Shown here: positions 1 through 8,021 of the stretch, piece by piece
Position numbering within the stretch: position 1 is the first letter of the stretch
Layout of the letters: each line of letters starts with the position of its first letter
Source: Sphingobium sp. AP50
GTDB lineage: Bacteria > Pseudomonadota > Alphaproteobacteria > Sphingomonadales > Sphingomonadaceae
Reading direction: 5' to 3'
Length of the DNA: 50,034 nt
Assembly (NCBI RefSeq): GCF_900109095.1
Contig: NZ_FNYZ01000028.1
Coordinates: forward strand, 1-50,034
Notes under the pieces: model-generated
What the model was told of the DNA's origin: nothing
What the model saw: only the letters and a program-made list of their open reading frames with translations
Databases searched by the model: none
Position numbers and translations under genes: made by a program

Positions 1-95
1 CATCGGCAATATCTGCGACCTCTACACCCCAGACGAATGCCGAAACTTCCTCAAAGCCGCTGGATATGCGTCCGATTAAAGGCTCGATGCTCTAG
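1..95 (+). mobile_element. 3' end of an IS630-like insertion sequence (left copy, partial)
   Basis: Bases 2-79 encode the last 25 residues of a transposase, including the stretch DLYTPDECRNFLKAAGY, which resembles the C terminus of IS630-family transposases. The stop codon is followed by GGCTCGATGCTC and then CTAG, which fits the TA target duplication within CTAG known for IS630 elements. The block is an exact reverse complement of 49940-50034, and identity ends at base 95/49940. The rest of the element lies outside the window. The family call rests on this short C terminus. Confidence 0.75.
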
Positions 96-216
96 GGCAG
101 GGGAGGGGCGTTAGACGAGATATGGGAATTCGACGAACACGACTTTGCCGGGATTTCAGGAACGGCCAGCTCTGTGTCGAAGCAGAGGAAGAGGGCCTCT
201 CCTTCGCGACGGGCCA

Positions 217-1338
217 TTAACTGGCTGGACGTTGCTTTGCGCAGAAGGAAGCAAAGATCGTCGTGATATTTTTCGCGTCGAAGGCGATGTCGCGAGATTT
301 CAGGAACGCTCGAAATTCATCTGCCACAGCCGAATGGTCTCGCTGGGGCTGGGGCAGGTTGGCGCGCGCGATGGCGCCAAAGCCGGTATAGCTGATCTGA
401 CCTCGCTCAGGAAAGGAGATTGGCTCTTCCTTGACGGCCGTCGATATCTTGCTCGCCTTGGCGGGTTCTTTTTCAGGTGAGGAGGGGAGGAGGCTCTCCT
501 TTTGGTCGGCATCTCGGCGCACCATGCGGAGCATAGGCTCACCTTCTACGCGCTGGACAAGTTCCAGTGCGTAGCCGGGCAGATCATTCTCGCGCACGAT
601 CTTCGACATCTCGAACTTGAACCGGCGATAGTCGCCCTCGGCGCCGGACTTTTCGAAGAGCGTCGGCATCGAGATGGAGAAGCCCTCTGCGCCCGCGCCG
701 CCGGCATGTTTACGCGCGACCCGGTAGAGCCAGCGTTCACGGCCGCCGGTGAGAGAGAAATAGGCCGGGTCGATCGCCAATACGCCGCCCTCCATCAGGA
801 CGCCGTCATAGAACCATTTGGCGAGCGTGATCCGCATGCCACGGACCTGACCCTTATGATCCTTGAGCTGACTATAGCTGTCGATCCAGGAGAAGGTCGT
901 CTCCACAGCATCGCCGGACCGTATATTTGTTTTGACGGTCGTTGATTGAAGCCGGTCAAGTGCATTGCCCAACAACTCATATTCACGGCCGCCAGCATCG
1001 CGCTTGAGCGTCGTGAGCATGTCGTAGGGGACGATATGGAGCGTTTGCGGGATATCATTCGTGCCACGCCGCTTATGCTCAATGAGAACCGAAGCGCAGT
1101 AGATGAGAATGTCGAGATCATAGATGGTCGCCAGCCCATATTCGGAGTTGGCGCTCACATGCACCGTGACCTTCCGATCCGGGCTTACATAATCGATGGG
1201 CTTCAGTCGCTTGCGTTTCGACAGCGAGAAGAAGGGACGTTCCATCGTCTCGCGCTGGTCGCGCAGGGGCAGGGTGGTCAACTGCGGAAGGAATAGGTCG
1301 ACCTGATTATCGTCTTTGGCATCCTTCTTCGAGGGCAT
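217..1338 (-). CDS. repA: Plasmid replication initiator protein (RPA/RepA family)
   Basis: This protein of about 373 residues resembles the replication initiator protein A (RPA) family found on alphaproteobacterial plasmids. It would bind the plasmid origin and start replication. Recognisable stretches are KRKRLKPIDYVSPDRKVTV near the N terminus and the Trp/Tyr-rich core FSWIDSYSQLKDHKG and RWLYRVARKH. The start at 1338 (MPSKKDAKDD) has an AGGAA ribosome-binding site 6 bases upstream; an upstream in-frame ATG at 1383 lacks one. The gene is last in a parA-parB-repA series, the order also used by repABC plasmids although this initiator is not RepC. Only about 120 bases separate its stop from the IS630-like end, so any downstream origin sequence may have been altered by the insertion. 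Confidence 0.88.
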   Translation of the reverse strand: MPSKKDAKDDNQVDLFLPQLTTLPLRDQRETMERPFFSLSKRKRLKPIDYVSPDRKVTVHVSANSEYGLATIYDLDILIYCASVLIEHKRRGTNDIPQTLHIVPYDMLTTLKRDAGGREYELLGNALDRLQSTTVKTNIRSGDAVETTFSWIDSYSQLKDHKGQVRGMRITLAKWFYDGVLMEGGVLAIDPAYFSLTGGRERWLYRVARKHAGGAGAEGFSISMPTLFEKSGAEGDYRRFKFEMSKIVRENDLPGYALELVQRVEGEPMLRMVRRDADQKESLLPSSPEKEPAKASKISTAVKEEPISFPERGQISYTGFGAIARANLPQPQRDHSAVADEFRAFLKSRDIAFDAKNITTIFASFCAKQRPAS

Positions 1339-1363
1339 TGCTGTTCCTGGACCTGAACCTCGA

Positions 1364-1379
1364 GTAAAACAGGTTTTAC
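1364..1379. repeat. 16-bp palindrome in the parB-repA gap
   Basis: GTAAAACAGGTTTTAC has perfect 7-bp arms around a 2-bp centre, about 25 bases upstream of the repA start. It could be an operator for repA, a centromere-like (parS) site or part of a transcription attenuator. The position favours control of repA. Its role is inferred. Confidence 0.5.
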
Positions 1380-1402
1380 CCACCTATAAGACAATGTTAT
1401 TA

Positions 1403-1416
1403 AACGATAAATCGTT
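1403..1416. repeat. 14-bp palindrome at the parB stop
   Basis: AACGATAAATCGTT has perfect 6-bp arms and touches the last base of the parB stop codon. It lies 24 bp from the first palindrome, and the two together fill most of the parB-repA gap. A ParB-binding or RepA-binding role is possible but not shown. Confidence 0.45.
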
Positions 1417-2492
1417 CAACGAGACAAAAATTTCGCCGCTTCGATCACAGGACGCAGCGCAGCCAATATCTCATCGATATCGATTGGTTTATGGGGATTG
1501 ATCGTCAATGTGATCCCCTTGGACTTGCTGTCGGCTACGATCTGGCCAATCTCGTCACCGCTGGCCGTAGCAAGGCTTGGGCGGCTCTTGGGTATTGCCT
1601 TTCTTGCAGGCCTGGCATTGGCGGTCGATAGACGTTGCACAATCTGAGGGCCATCAATCACCGGCTCGCCAGCTTCTGACCGACGGTTCTGCTCCTCAGC
1701 AACTGCCAATGCCTCCGCGATAATCGCGTCCCGCAACTCAGGCTGCTTGAGAAGGGGGGAGAGCTTCATGCCATGCCGGACCTTGAGATCCGATATGTTT
1801 GCAAAAGCCCGCACGACCTCCTCGGGCAGTTCGGCGAGCTGCAGAAGATTATGGAGGTTCTGCTTACCAATGGCGAGCCGCTCGGCCATATGTGCGCGCA
1901 CGCCATTATAATAGGCGTCGACCGCATGTTGATAATTACGGGCCCGTTCCAGATCGGTCACATCCTCGCGTTCACGGTTCTCGATATCCGCAAGGCGAAA
2001 GGCGCCTTCATCGTCCAGCGTCTCGATCCGGGCGATGAGATCGATCTGGGTGTGATGGTTGGCGCGAAGCCAGGCGACCGAGAAATGGCGCCGGGTGCCC
2101 ACGATCAATTCATAGGGCTTCTCGCCATCTGGAGTCCGGCGAATGACGACCGGCTCGCGATTGCCATTCTCTTCCTTGATCGAATCGATCAGAGATGCAC
2201 AGCGCTCATGGCTGAGACTGTCATAATCGCGCGCGTTGCCGGGCCAGATGGTGCACTCTTCTGGGCGAATCCTGATCGTGGGACGCTTGACGGTCCGAGC
2301 TATCTCGTCAAAGGCCGCACCGCGCCGTTCAAGGAAAGAGGGTGCAGTGGCTTCCGTCTTGCTCGGCGCAGCAGGCGCAGTCGGAGCTTCCGCTGCCGCA
2401 GCTTCCTGCTCGGTGCCGGGCTGGATCGCATCCAGTGAATCGATGGCATTGGCCAGAAGGCTGCGACGCCTTGCGCCCGAGTTGCTGCTCAT
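1416..2492 (-). CDS. parB: Plasmid partition protein ParB
   Basis: This protein of 358 residues has the ParB/Spo0J layout. A ParB N-terminal nuclease-like fold contains EENGNREPVVIRRTPDG, YELIVGTRRHFSVAWLRA and ENREREDVTDLERARNY. It is followed by a KorB-like helix-turn-helix segment, RLAIGKQNLHNLLQLAELPEE. It should bind centromere sites and work with the ParA ATPase to segregate the plasmid. The ATG at 2492 overlaps the parA stop as ATGA, which supports this start over an upstream ATG at 2543 and indicates translational coupling. The N-terminal residues before about 70 are low-complexity Ala/Glu/Pro, as is common in this family. Confidence 0.9.
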   Translation of the reverse strand: MSSNSGARRRSLLANAIDSLDAIQPGTEQEAAAAEAPTAPAAPSKTEATAPSFLERRGAAFDEIARTVKRPTIRIRPEECTIWPGNARDYDSLSHERCASLIDSIKEENGNREPVVIRRTPDGEKPYELIVGTRRHFSVAWLRANHHTQIDLIARIETLDDEGAFRLADIENREREDVTDLERARNYQHAVDAYYNGVRAHMAERLAIGKQNLHNLLQLAELPEEVVRAFANISDLKVRHGMKLSPLLKQPELRDAIIAEALAVAEEQNRRSEAGEPVIDGPQIVQRLSTANARPARKAIPKSRPSLATASGDEIGQIVADSKSKGITLTINPHKPIDIDEILAALRPVIEAAKFLSR

Positions 2493-3685
2493 GCGGCCTC
2501 CGTCAGCCTGTCGGTGCCCAACTGCGCAAGGCGCGAGGGCCATTGTTTGCAGATATCCTTTTCGAGTTCGCGAAAGACGGCATTCAGATTATCACGGCAG
2601 CGCGTGTAGGTCTGATGCGAGCCATAGGGCTTGTTAATTTCATAGATGGACGACATCGCGATGCCGGCATTCTTGATCTCTTCCGATAGGAGGATCGGAG
2701 TCGAGAGCATCTGCCCCGCATAGGTCTTTTCCATGACCTGCAGCATCTGCGCCTCATTGGTGCGATTGGGCTGGAACATGGTACAGACGACCTTGATGAA
2801 GCCATAGTCGATCGAATTGTCGAACTTGGATACCAGGCTCATCGCTTCCCGGCACGTCTGCATGAAATGGATGGTCGAGAGATAATCCAACTGCCGGGCC
2901 GGCACGGGAATGAGGAGTCCGTCCGCAGCGCTCAGCGTGTTGACGCCCAGGAAGCCCATGGCCGGCGGGGGATCGAGAATGATGACATCATAGTCCAGCC
3001 GGACTTCCTCAAGACCCACGCGCAACATACGGAAGGCGCCGGCAATTGCGTGCGGACCTTCCTCGATCGTCGCGGTCAGCTCCCATTCGGTGTCCTGCAG
3101 CCCGAGATTGGCGGGGCAGATGTCGATGTTGGGCCAGGCGGTGCGTTTGATCGTCTTGCGGAAGGAATCCGCCTCGTCGATACGCGGAGAGAGATAGTTG
3201 GAAAGCGTATGAGTCTCTTCGACCAGTTCCTCCAGATTGACGTCGAACATGACGCTCATCGACGCCTGTGGGTCGCAATCCACGACCAGCACTCGATAGC
3301 CACGCAAAGCCAGATAATCGGCGAGATGCTTGGAGGTGGTCGACTTGCTGACGCCGCCCTTGAAATTCTGGACCGCAACCACAACAGCGCGTTCCTCCGG
3401 CAGCTTTCCGGCCTTGATGCCAAGAGCTTCGCGGATCGCGATCAGATCCTCAACCGTATAGTAGCGCCGGCCATTGTTGGCGGTCTTGGGGAAGGGGAGG
3501 CGTCCGCGTGCTTCGGCCTTGGCGAGGGCTTCAGGCGTGCGGCCAAGAAATTCGGCTGCGACAGAAGCGCCCATCGTGATGCTCAGCGTCTTGCGATCGG
3601 AAGGATCAATGGCAGCGCGGCGTAAAACGCTCTTTGCGTTTTCGCACGATGTAATCATGGTGTCCAAAATCTGGCCGGACAACAT
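2489..3685 (-). CDS. parA: Plasmid partition ATPase ParA with N-terminal DNA-binding domain
   Basis: This 398-residue protein is a type Ia ParA ATPase. Residues around 38-95 form a MerR-like DNA-binding segment (AEFLGRTPEALAKAEARGRL then YYTVEDLIAIREALG). The deviant Walker A motif is FKGGVSKSTTSKHLADYLA, and VLVVDCDPQASMS and DVIILDPPPAMGF follow. It would move plasmid copies by ATP-dependent interaction with ParB and may repress its own promoter through the N-terminal domain. The ATG at 3685 has AAGGGG about 8 bases upstream. The gene leads the parA-parB-repA series and overlaps parB by 4 bases. Length and domain order match RepA/ParA proteins of large alphaproteobacterial plasmids. Confidence 0.93.
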   Translation of the reverse strand: MLSGQILDTMITSCENAKSVLRRAAIDPSDRKTLSITMGASVAAEFLGRTPEALAKAEARGRLPFPKTANNGRRYYTVEDLIAIREALGIKAGKLPEERAVVVAVQNFKGGVSKSTTSKHLADYLALRGYRVLVVDCDPQASMSVMFDVNLEELVEETHTLSNYLSPRIDEADSFRKTIKRTAWPNIDICPANLGLQDTEWELTATIEEGPHAIAGAFRMLRVGLEEVRLDYDVIILDPPPAMGFLGVNTLSAADGLLIPVPARQLDYLSTIHFMQTCREAMSLVSKFDNSIDYGFIKVVCTMFQPNRTNEAQMLQVMEKTYAGQMLSTPILLSEEIKNAGIAMSSIYEINKPYGSHQTYTRCRDNLNAVFRELEKDICKQWPSRLAQLGTDRLTEAA

Positions 3686-3759
3686 CGGCGAATCCCCTTA
3701 TCGCATCCATCGAATCAGGGTGGTTCGTCAAAAATAGCCGAATTTCACCCTATATCCCG

Positions 3760-3771
3760 GACATGTATGTC
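3760..3771. promoter_or_regulatory. Candidate operator upstream of parA
   Basis: GACATGTATGTC is a small inverted repeat (5-bp arms, 2-bp centre) 75 bases upstream of the parA start. TTGACA on the minus strand overlaps it and could be a -35 element, but I find no well-spaced -10. Autoregulation by ParA is usual in these systems; the site itself is a guess from symmetry and position. Confidence 0.35.
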
Positions 3772-4134
3772 AAAAAGGGGGAGGTTAGTCAAACTGGCTA
3801 TCTGATTGATACGATGCACGGACATTAGGCTTCGAACGATAGCTGTCGGCGACAAATTATCGGATATTTTGCCATATGAATCGATAACGACAGTGTACGC
3901 TTGGCAGGAAGTGAGAGAATCAAGAAACCCGCTGCTCTCGCTTTAACTATGCGTTGGTGAACGGGCGTGCGAGTGACATGGCAACCCTTTCCGGCCGCTC
4001 TGCTCCCGATTTTTTGCTCCCAGGTCTCGCCGGTCCGCTTTTTAGCCTTTCGGATAGCGAGAAACACATACTGGAAAGATTTCCGGATGCATCTCAGATC
4101 TAGTCTAATGGCCGATCGACGCGGCGTTATGATG
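3772..4134. other. Gap between parA and hxsA with no supported gene
   Basis: The stretch includes an AT-richer part at about 3830-3900. Open frames on both strands do not resemble any family I know and lack good ribosome-binding sites. I see no terminator with a T-run behind hxsA. Confidence 0.4.
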
Positions 4135-4725
4135 TCACTGCGCCACGATCTTCAGCGCATCCAACACTTCTGGTGTGATCGTTCCAGTCACCTTCAGATT
4201 GAAGTCACCCTGGAATTTCTCCAATGCGGTCCGGGTTTCCTTGCCAACAACGCCATCAATCACGCCCTGATAGTAGCCATAGGACTGGAGCCCAAGTTGC
4301 ACCCTCTTGGTGATCGTCGTGAAGAGTTCCGTGCGGCCGCTTAGAGGAATGGGAGCCTGAGCAGGCGGAGTGGCAGGTGCATCAAAGAGTGACGAGGCCC
4401 CATTTGTCGTAGGTCGCGAGCGCGATGGCGCGGGAGTAGGAGTGGGCGTCGAGGTGGGATAGCTTGGCGTATATACAGGCGCGCGGTAAATGCTGCCACC
4501 TGAGCCAGATCTATGGCTACTGTGAGACGAATGGCTGCGGTGACTGCTATGCGATCTGTGGCTGGCCAGGATAAATTTATGATCCTGGCGAAATTGCTGG
4601 ATCAGGGGCTGCTTGCCGGGCTCGTCGACCTTGAGAACCGCCTGCATGAACTGTGCCTGTGCGGCTTCTGCCGCGCCCAGTCCCGCAAAAGTCAGACCCG
4701 AAATAAGGAATCGCGATTTCTTCAT
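4135..4725 (-). CDS. hxsA: His-Xaa-Ser repeat protein HxsA (candidate modified peptide) with peptidoglycan-binding domain
   Basis: This 196-residue protein has a signal peptide at residues 1-24 (MKKSRFLISGLTFAG, cleavage likely after AQA). Six uninterrupted His-Xaa-Ser units (HRS HSS HRS HSS HSS HRS) occupy residues 56-73. A Gly, Ser, Pro and Thr-rich linker follows, and the C-terminal part (about 140-195) resembles peptidoglycan-binding domain 1 (LQSYGYYQGVIDGVVGKETR). It is the last gene of the operon and overlaps hxsC as ATGA. In the family, HxsA is proposed to be the substrate of the paired radical SAM enzymes HxsB and HxsC. The mature protein would be exported and could attach to the cell wall. 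Modification at the repeat is inferred, not visible. Confidence 0.88.
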   Translation of the reverse strand: MKKSRFLISGLTFAGLGAAEAAQAQFMQAVLKVDEPGKQPLIQQFRQDHKFILASHRSHSSHRSHSSHSSHRSGSGGSIYRAPVYTPSYPTSTPTPTPAPSRSRPTTNGASSLFDAPATPPAQAPIPLSGRTELFTTITKRVQLGLQSYGYYQGVIDGVVGKETRTALEKFQGDFNLKVTGTITPEVLDALKIVAQ

Positions 4726-5798
4726 AGAGGAACCACCTTGAGATCGGCATCCTTTGGATGCCATTCGAAAAATCCACCGCATTGAGCGCGTTCATTGCAT
4801 GGGGCGCACGCTGGAGCATATCGCCGCTTCCAATCCGAGATCGATGCCATTGCGTGCCGCCGATATTCCTGTGGCACACTGCATCGTGGAACGTTGAAAA
4901 GGCGCACGTCGAGGCCGGACATTATCGCATGGTCAAGAGCCTGACCCAGGGGCGCGAAATCCTGCTGATGATCGACGTAGAGAGCATCCCAGCGGTTCTT
5001 GGCGAAACCGGCGTTCTCGAGCTGCATTATCGACCAGTGCTCGATGAACGGCAGGCGCGTTCCCACATACCGTGCCAGCCGAGGCAGATCATTATAATTG
5101 TCGGATAACAGTACGGTCCGCAGTTCGATGCGGGCACCCGCTGCCAGCAAATGGCAGAAACTCTTTTCGAGACGAGCCAATGCCCCTTCTTTTGCCACGA
5201 TCTGGTCGTGGGAAGCGTGATCAGCAGAATAAACCGGAATTCCCCATTGCACCCGTTGGTAGCAGGGCTGCCGTAATCGCTCGACATCGCCTTGTTCGAA
5301 ATGCTGTCCATTGGAAAGGATATGAAATGCCAGATCTGGCTGCTGACCAAGGACTGTTTCCAGCAATCCGAGCAACTCAGCCTTGAACAACGTCGGTTCC
5401 CCGCCCGATATACCTATGACCGACGAGCCTGGAGCGAGTAAGCAAGCGTCTGTAAATGCCGCGAAGCGATCTTCATGGGTCTTCTTGGGTGGCTGTGAAC
5501 ACATGACGCAGAGCTGGTCGCATCGCTCGGTCACCAGGAGCGTATTATGGTCGGATCTTGCACGTATCAGGCGTTCGGCCCTGCCAGCGCGAGGATCGAC
5601 GAGGACTATGTCGCCTTCAAGGCTCATGCCTTGCGGGCGCTCGATGGTAAAAAGACCAAAGTCACCGCTGTAAAGCGCGATGCCACCTGCATCGCTCATC
5701 AGCCTCGCATCTCGGCTATCGTCCCATGTTGCGGCGCCGAGACGCGTTACGAATGGCGTGGCGGCATCCGATGTCGAAGGAAGAATGAGAGGGATCAT
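4722..5798 (-). CDS. hxsC: Radical SAM maturase HxsC
   Basis: This 358-residue protein carries the radical SAM CxxxCxxC motif at residues 93-100 (ERCDQLCVMC) and the SAM-binding motif VIGISGGEPTLF. A Cys cluster near the C terminus (ACAPCNERAQCGG) may hold an auxiliary iron-sulfur cluster. Sequence and context match HxsC, one of two radical SAM enzymes of the His-Xaa-Ser system, which is thought to modify HxsA in the cytoplasm before export. The start overlaps the hxsB stop as ATGA and the stop overlaps the hxsA start, so synthesis is probably coupled. The chemistry installed cannot be read from the sequence. Confidence 0.88.
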   Translation of the reverse strand: MIPLILPSTSDAATPFVTRLGAATWDDSRDARLMSDAGGIALYSGDFGLFTIERPQGMSLEGDIVLVDPRAGRAERLIRARSDHNTLLVTERCDQLCVMCSQPPKKTHEDRFAAFTDACLLAPGSSVIGISGGEPTLFKAELLGLLETVLGQQPDLAFHILSNGQHFEQGDVERLRQPCYQRVQWGIPVYSADHASHDQIVAKEGALARLEKSFCHLLAAGARIELRTVLLSDNYNDLPRLARYVGTRLPFIEHWSIMQLENAGFAKNRWDALYVDHQQDFAPLGQALDHAIMSGLDVRLFNVPRCSVPQEYRRHAMASISDWKRRYAPACAPCNERAQCGGFFEWHPKDADLKVVPL

Positions 5799-7207
5799 TG
5801 CAAGTGCGTGCCAATCGGTCCGAGCGGACCGGGTAAGTCGAGCCAGCGGCGAACGGAATAATTGGTAGCTTCATCGCCCGAGAAGATCAGCGCGAACGCC
5901 AGATCGAATATGTGCAGGTGGCGCTGACAAAAAGCGGTCTCATGCCGCGGCATATCGATCCGACCATAACGTGAAAGATCGTCGATGAGATCTCGACCGC
6001 AGAAAGGCTGATAGGCGCAACGCTGACAGGCCGGATCAAAGCTATTGGTCGCATGAGCGTTCAGCGCATCACGCGCTCCAAGGTCCATCCCGGTTGAGAC
6101 ATGACCAATGCCCAGATCGATCACCCGCGATCGGGTGAGCATGCGCGCCTCATCGGTCGGATAGAGGCGGCCATCATAATCCACGACGACATAGTCATGA
6201 CCAGCTGGATTGGGGTTACGAAGATCGACATGACGATCAAGTCCAGGCCTGAAGATGCGCCTCAAGCACAGGCTCAGATAGCTCTCCTCTACGACCTGGC
6301 TGCGATCAGACCAGTTTCGTCGAATAAGTTCGCTGACAAATGTCTCATAGAATGTGCGCCATTGCTCGTCGAAGCTGCGCGAGCCTGGATGACGCTTGCG
6401 CGCAAAACCCTGGAAATTAACCGGGCGCAGGAAGATGCTGGTAAACCCAAAATCGATATATGCTTGTATCAGATCGGCCGGATCAGGCAGATCATCCCGG
6501 TCCAGCGTTGGCAGCGCCGAGACTTTTCCGGGACCATAACGATCGGTGATTTCCTTCAGATTGGCATGGAAGTGGTGGGTAGCCTCTGCACTCCTGGTGC
6601 GGTTCTTCCGATGCAGGTCTGACGGGCCGTCCAGGGACGTGCTGATCTGCACGTCAGGCCGGTCAATCAGGGCCTGGGAGGGCGCATCGAGGGTCATCAA
6701 ATTCGTGCAGATGACAAAGCTGGCTTCGGTGAAGCGCGCACATCGTTCAATGACTGCATGGATGAGATCGGGTCGGAGCAAAGGCTCTCCGCCCTGAAAC
6801 TCAATCTTGATGCTCTGCGTGTCGAGCCCATCGATCATCGCGAGAACGGCTTCCAGCGTATCTTGCGACCAATCAAAGCCGGCTGCATGCTCAGGTGCGC
6901 GAGACACCTGGCAATAGCTGCAATCTAGATTGCAACGTAGGGTCGGAACGAGGATGAGATAATCCAGCGGGCCAATTTTGGCCAAGCGCTGCGCTACCCC
7001 ATAGGCGTGTGTCATCCACCCCAGATCGCCCCGATCTGAGGTGGCATGGCCTTCCTGAGCCAAAAATCGCATGTCAGCGTCGGTGAGCGCGTCGCTCTGC
7101 AAGCGGTCAAGAAATGCCGGCGGCGCCGAAAAGAAATGCCCCCCGTCTCCGACGAACGTCAGACATTGTGACGACCGTGCGCGAGCGCGGAGTGGGAAGC
7201 GGATCAT
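5795..7207 (-). CDS. hxsB: Radical SAM/SPASM-type maturase HxsB
   Basis: This 470-residue protein has the CxxxCxxC motif at residues 92-99 (PTLRCNLDCSYC), the motif IKIEFQGGEPLLRPDL, and a C-terminal Cys-rich SPASM-like region (DPACQRCAYQPFCGRD and a later FCQRH) that would bind extra iron-sulfur clusters. It matches HxsB, the larger radical SAM partner in His-Xaa-Ser systems. The start at 7207 gives an ATGA overlap with the preceding 73-residue gene, which favours it over an in-frame ATG at 7225. About 80 residues before the catalytic domain could form a substrate-recognition domain, but I do not see a clear RRE signature. Confidence 0.88.
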   Translation of the reverse strand: MIRFPLRARARSSQCLTFVGDGGHFFSAPPAFLDRLQSDALTDADMRFLAQEGHATSDRGDLGWMTHAYGVAQRLAKIGPLDYLILVPTLRCNLDCSYCQVSRAPEHAAGFDWSQDTLEAVLAMIDGLDTQSIKIEFQGGEPLLRPDLIHAVIERCARFTEASFVICTNLMTLDAPSQALIDRPDVQISTSLDGPSDLHRKNRTRSAEATHHFHANLKEITDRYGPGKVSALPTLDRDDLPDPADLIQAYIDFGFTSIFLRPVNFQGFARKRHPGSRSFDEQWRTFYETFVSELIRRNWSDRSQVVEESYLSLCLRRIFRPGLDRHVDLRNPNPAGHDYVVVDYDGRLYPTDEARMLTRSRVIDLGIGHVSTGMDLGARDALNAHATNSFDPACQRCAYQPFCGRDLIDDLSRYGRIDMPRHETAFCQRHLHIFDLAFALIFSGDEATNYSVRRWLDLPGPLGPIGTHLQ

Positions 7208-7425
7208 TGGAGCAGGAGATCCCATATCGCCTGCCGGTGAGCCGCCATTCTTGCATGCTCGACGCCGTTATAGGAGGCGACGGAGGCCCGGAGAGTATCG
7301 AACGCCTCGACGCTCGTCACTTGATCGCATTGTGCCCTATTGTCGCCCGGGATTCCATTGCCGGCGGTGGCTCGTGACCGCTCTTCGGTCCTCCCAGCCG
7401 CATCAGATCCCAAACCTTCGGTCAC
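7204..7425 (-). CDS. 73-residue protein of the hxs operon, unknown function
   Basis: The GTG start overlaps the stop of the preceding gene (GTGA) and the stop overlaps the hxsB start (ATGA). This tight fit is the main evidence that it is translated. The N-terminal half is Gly, Arg and Asn-rich and probably disordered; the C-terminal half (SVEAFDTLRASVASYNGVEH, ending in WDLLLQ) looks helical. There is no signal peptide. It holds the place where the small protein HxsD would be expected, but I do not see the LLNDYxLRE-like motif by which HxsD is defined. It may be a divergent replacement or an unrelated operon protein. Confidence 0.65.
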   Translation of the reverse strand: MTEGLGSDAAGRTEERSRATAGNGIPGDNRAQCDQVTSVEAFDTLRASVASYNGVEHARMAAHRQAIWDLLLQ

Positions 7426-8021
7426 AACGCTGCGCTGTCTGTGAGGGCATGGAAATCATCCAGCGTTGCTTCGAAATAATGCAGCCGAGGTGCATCGAAG
7501 GTTGCCATGTAAAGTTGCCCCTTGATCAAGGCAGCCCGTGCCTCTCCCTTCCTTGGAAGATTGTCCGCATCGACATATTCATATGTAAAGCGGATGCCAT
7601 CCTGTCCCAAAAACTGGTCCGGCTTCGAGTTTGTAACGGAAAACGACCCGATCCCCTTTTCCGTCCGGTAAGTGCCTTCCAGCAGCTCGGGTATCTCAAC
7701 CAGCAATGTCTCGCTGGTGAATTTGGGCAAGGGCTTATGCTTCTTGCTCATTTCGCGGATCAACGGTTCGCCCGGCGCTATACCGCCGTAAAAGGTGACG
7801 TCGTTGAGCTGTTCTCCGTCCAGCGTCCAGGTTTCGGCTTTTTTGCCGGGGCGGATCGATAGACTGTTCCAGTCACGAACAGGCGTGACCTTCATGGCCG
7901 ATTTCGCGACATCAACCTGAATATTCTTCTCGCGATAGCCGTTGGCGCAGGCCAAAGACACCGACAGCATTGCGGCGACACCAATGATAGCCGTACGCGT
8001 CCAAATGGTCTTTTTCATCAT
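7422..8021 (-). CDS. Exported protein of the hxs operon, unknown function
   Basis: This 199-residue protein has a typical signal peptide (MKKTIWTRTAIIGVAAMLSV, cleavage near ACA-N). The mature part has alternating polar and hydrophobic stretches suggesting a beta-rich periplasmic domain (KKAETWTLDGEQLNDVTFYG, GIRFTYEYVDADNLPRKGEA, GQLYMATFDAPRLHYF). I do not recognise the family. It starts in an ATGA overlap with the M48 gene and ends in a GTGA overlap with the 73-residue gene, so it belongs to the same unit. A periplasmic role next to the protease and HxsA is inferred from context only. Confidence 0.8.
   Translation of the reverse strand: MMKKTIWTRTAIIGVAAMLSVSLACANGYREKNIQVDVAKSAMKVTPVRDWNSLSIRPGKKAETWTLDGEQLNDVTFYGGIAPGEPLIREMSKKHKPLPKFTSETLLVEIPELLEGTYRTEKGIGSFSVTNSKPDQFLGQDGIRFTYEYVDADNLPRKGEARAALIKGQLYMATFDAPRLHYFEATLDDFHALTDSAAL

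Noticed and set aside
7204..7425. Calling the 73-residue protein HxsD
   Set aside because: Position fits, but I do not see the motif that defines HxsD, so I left it unnamed.
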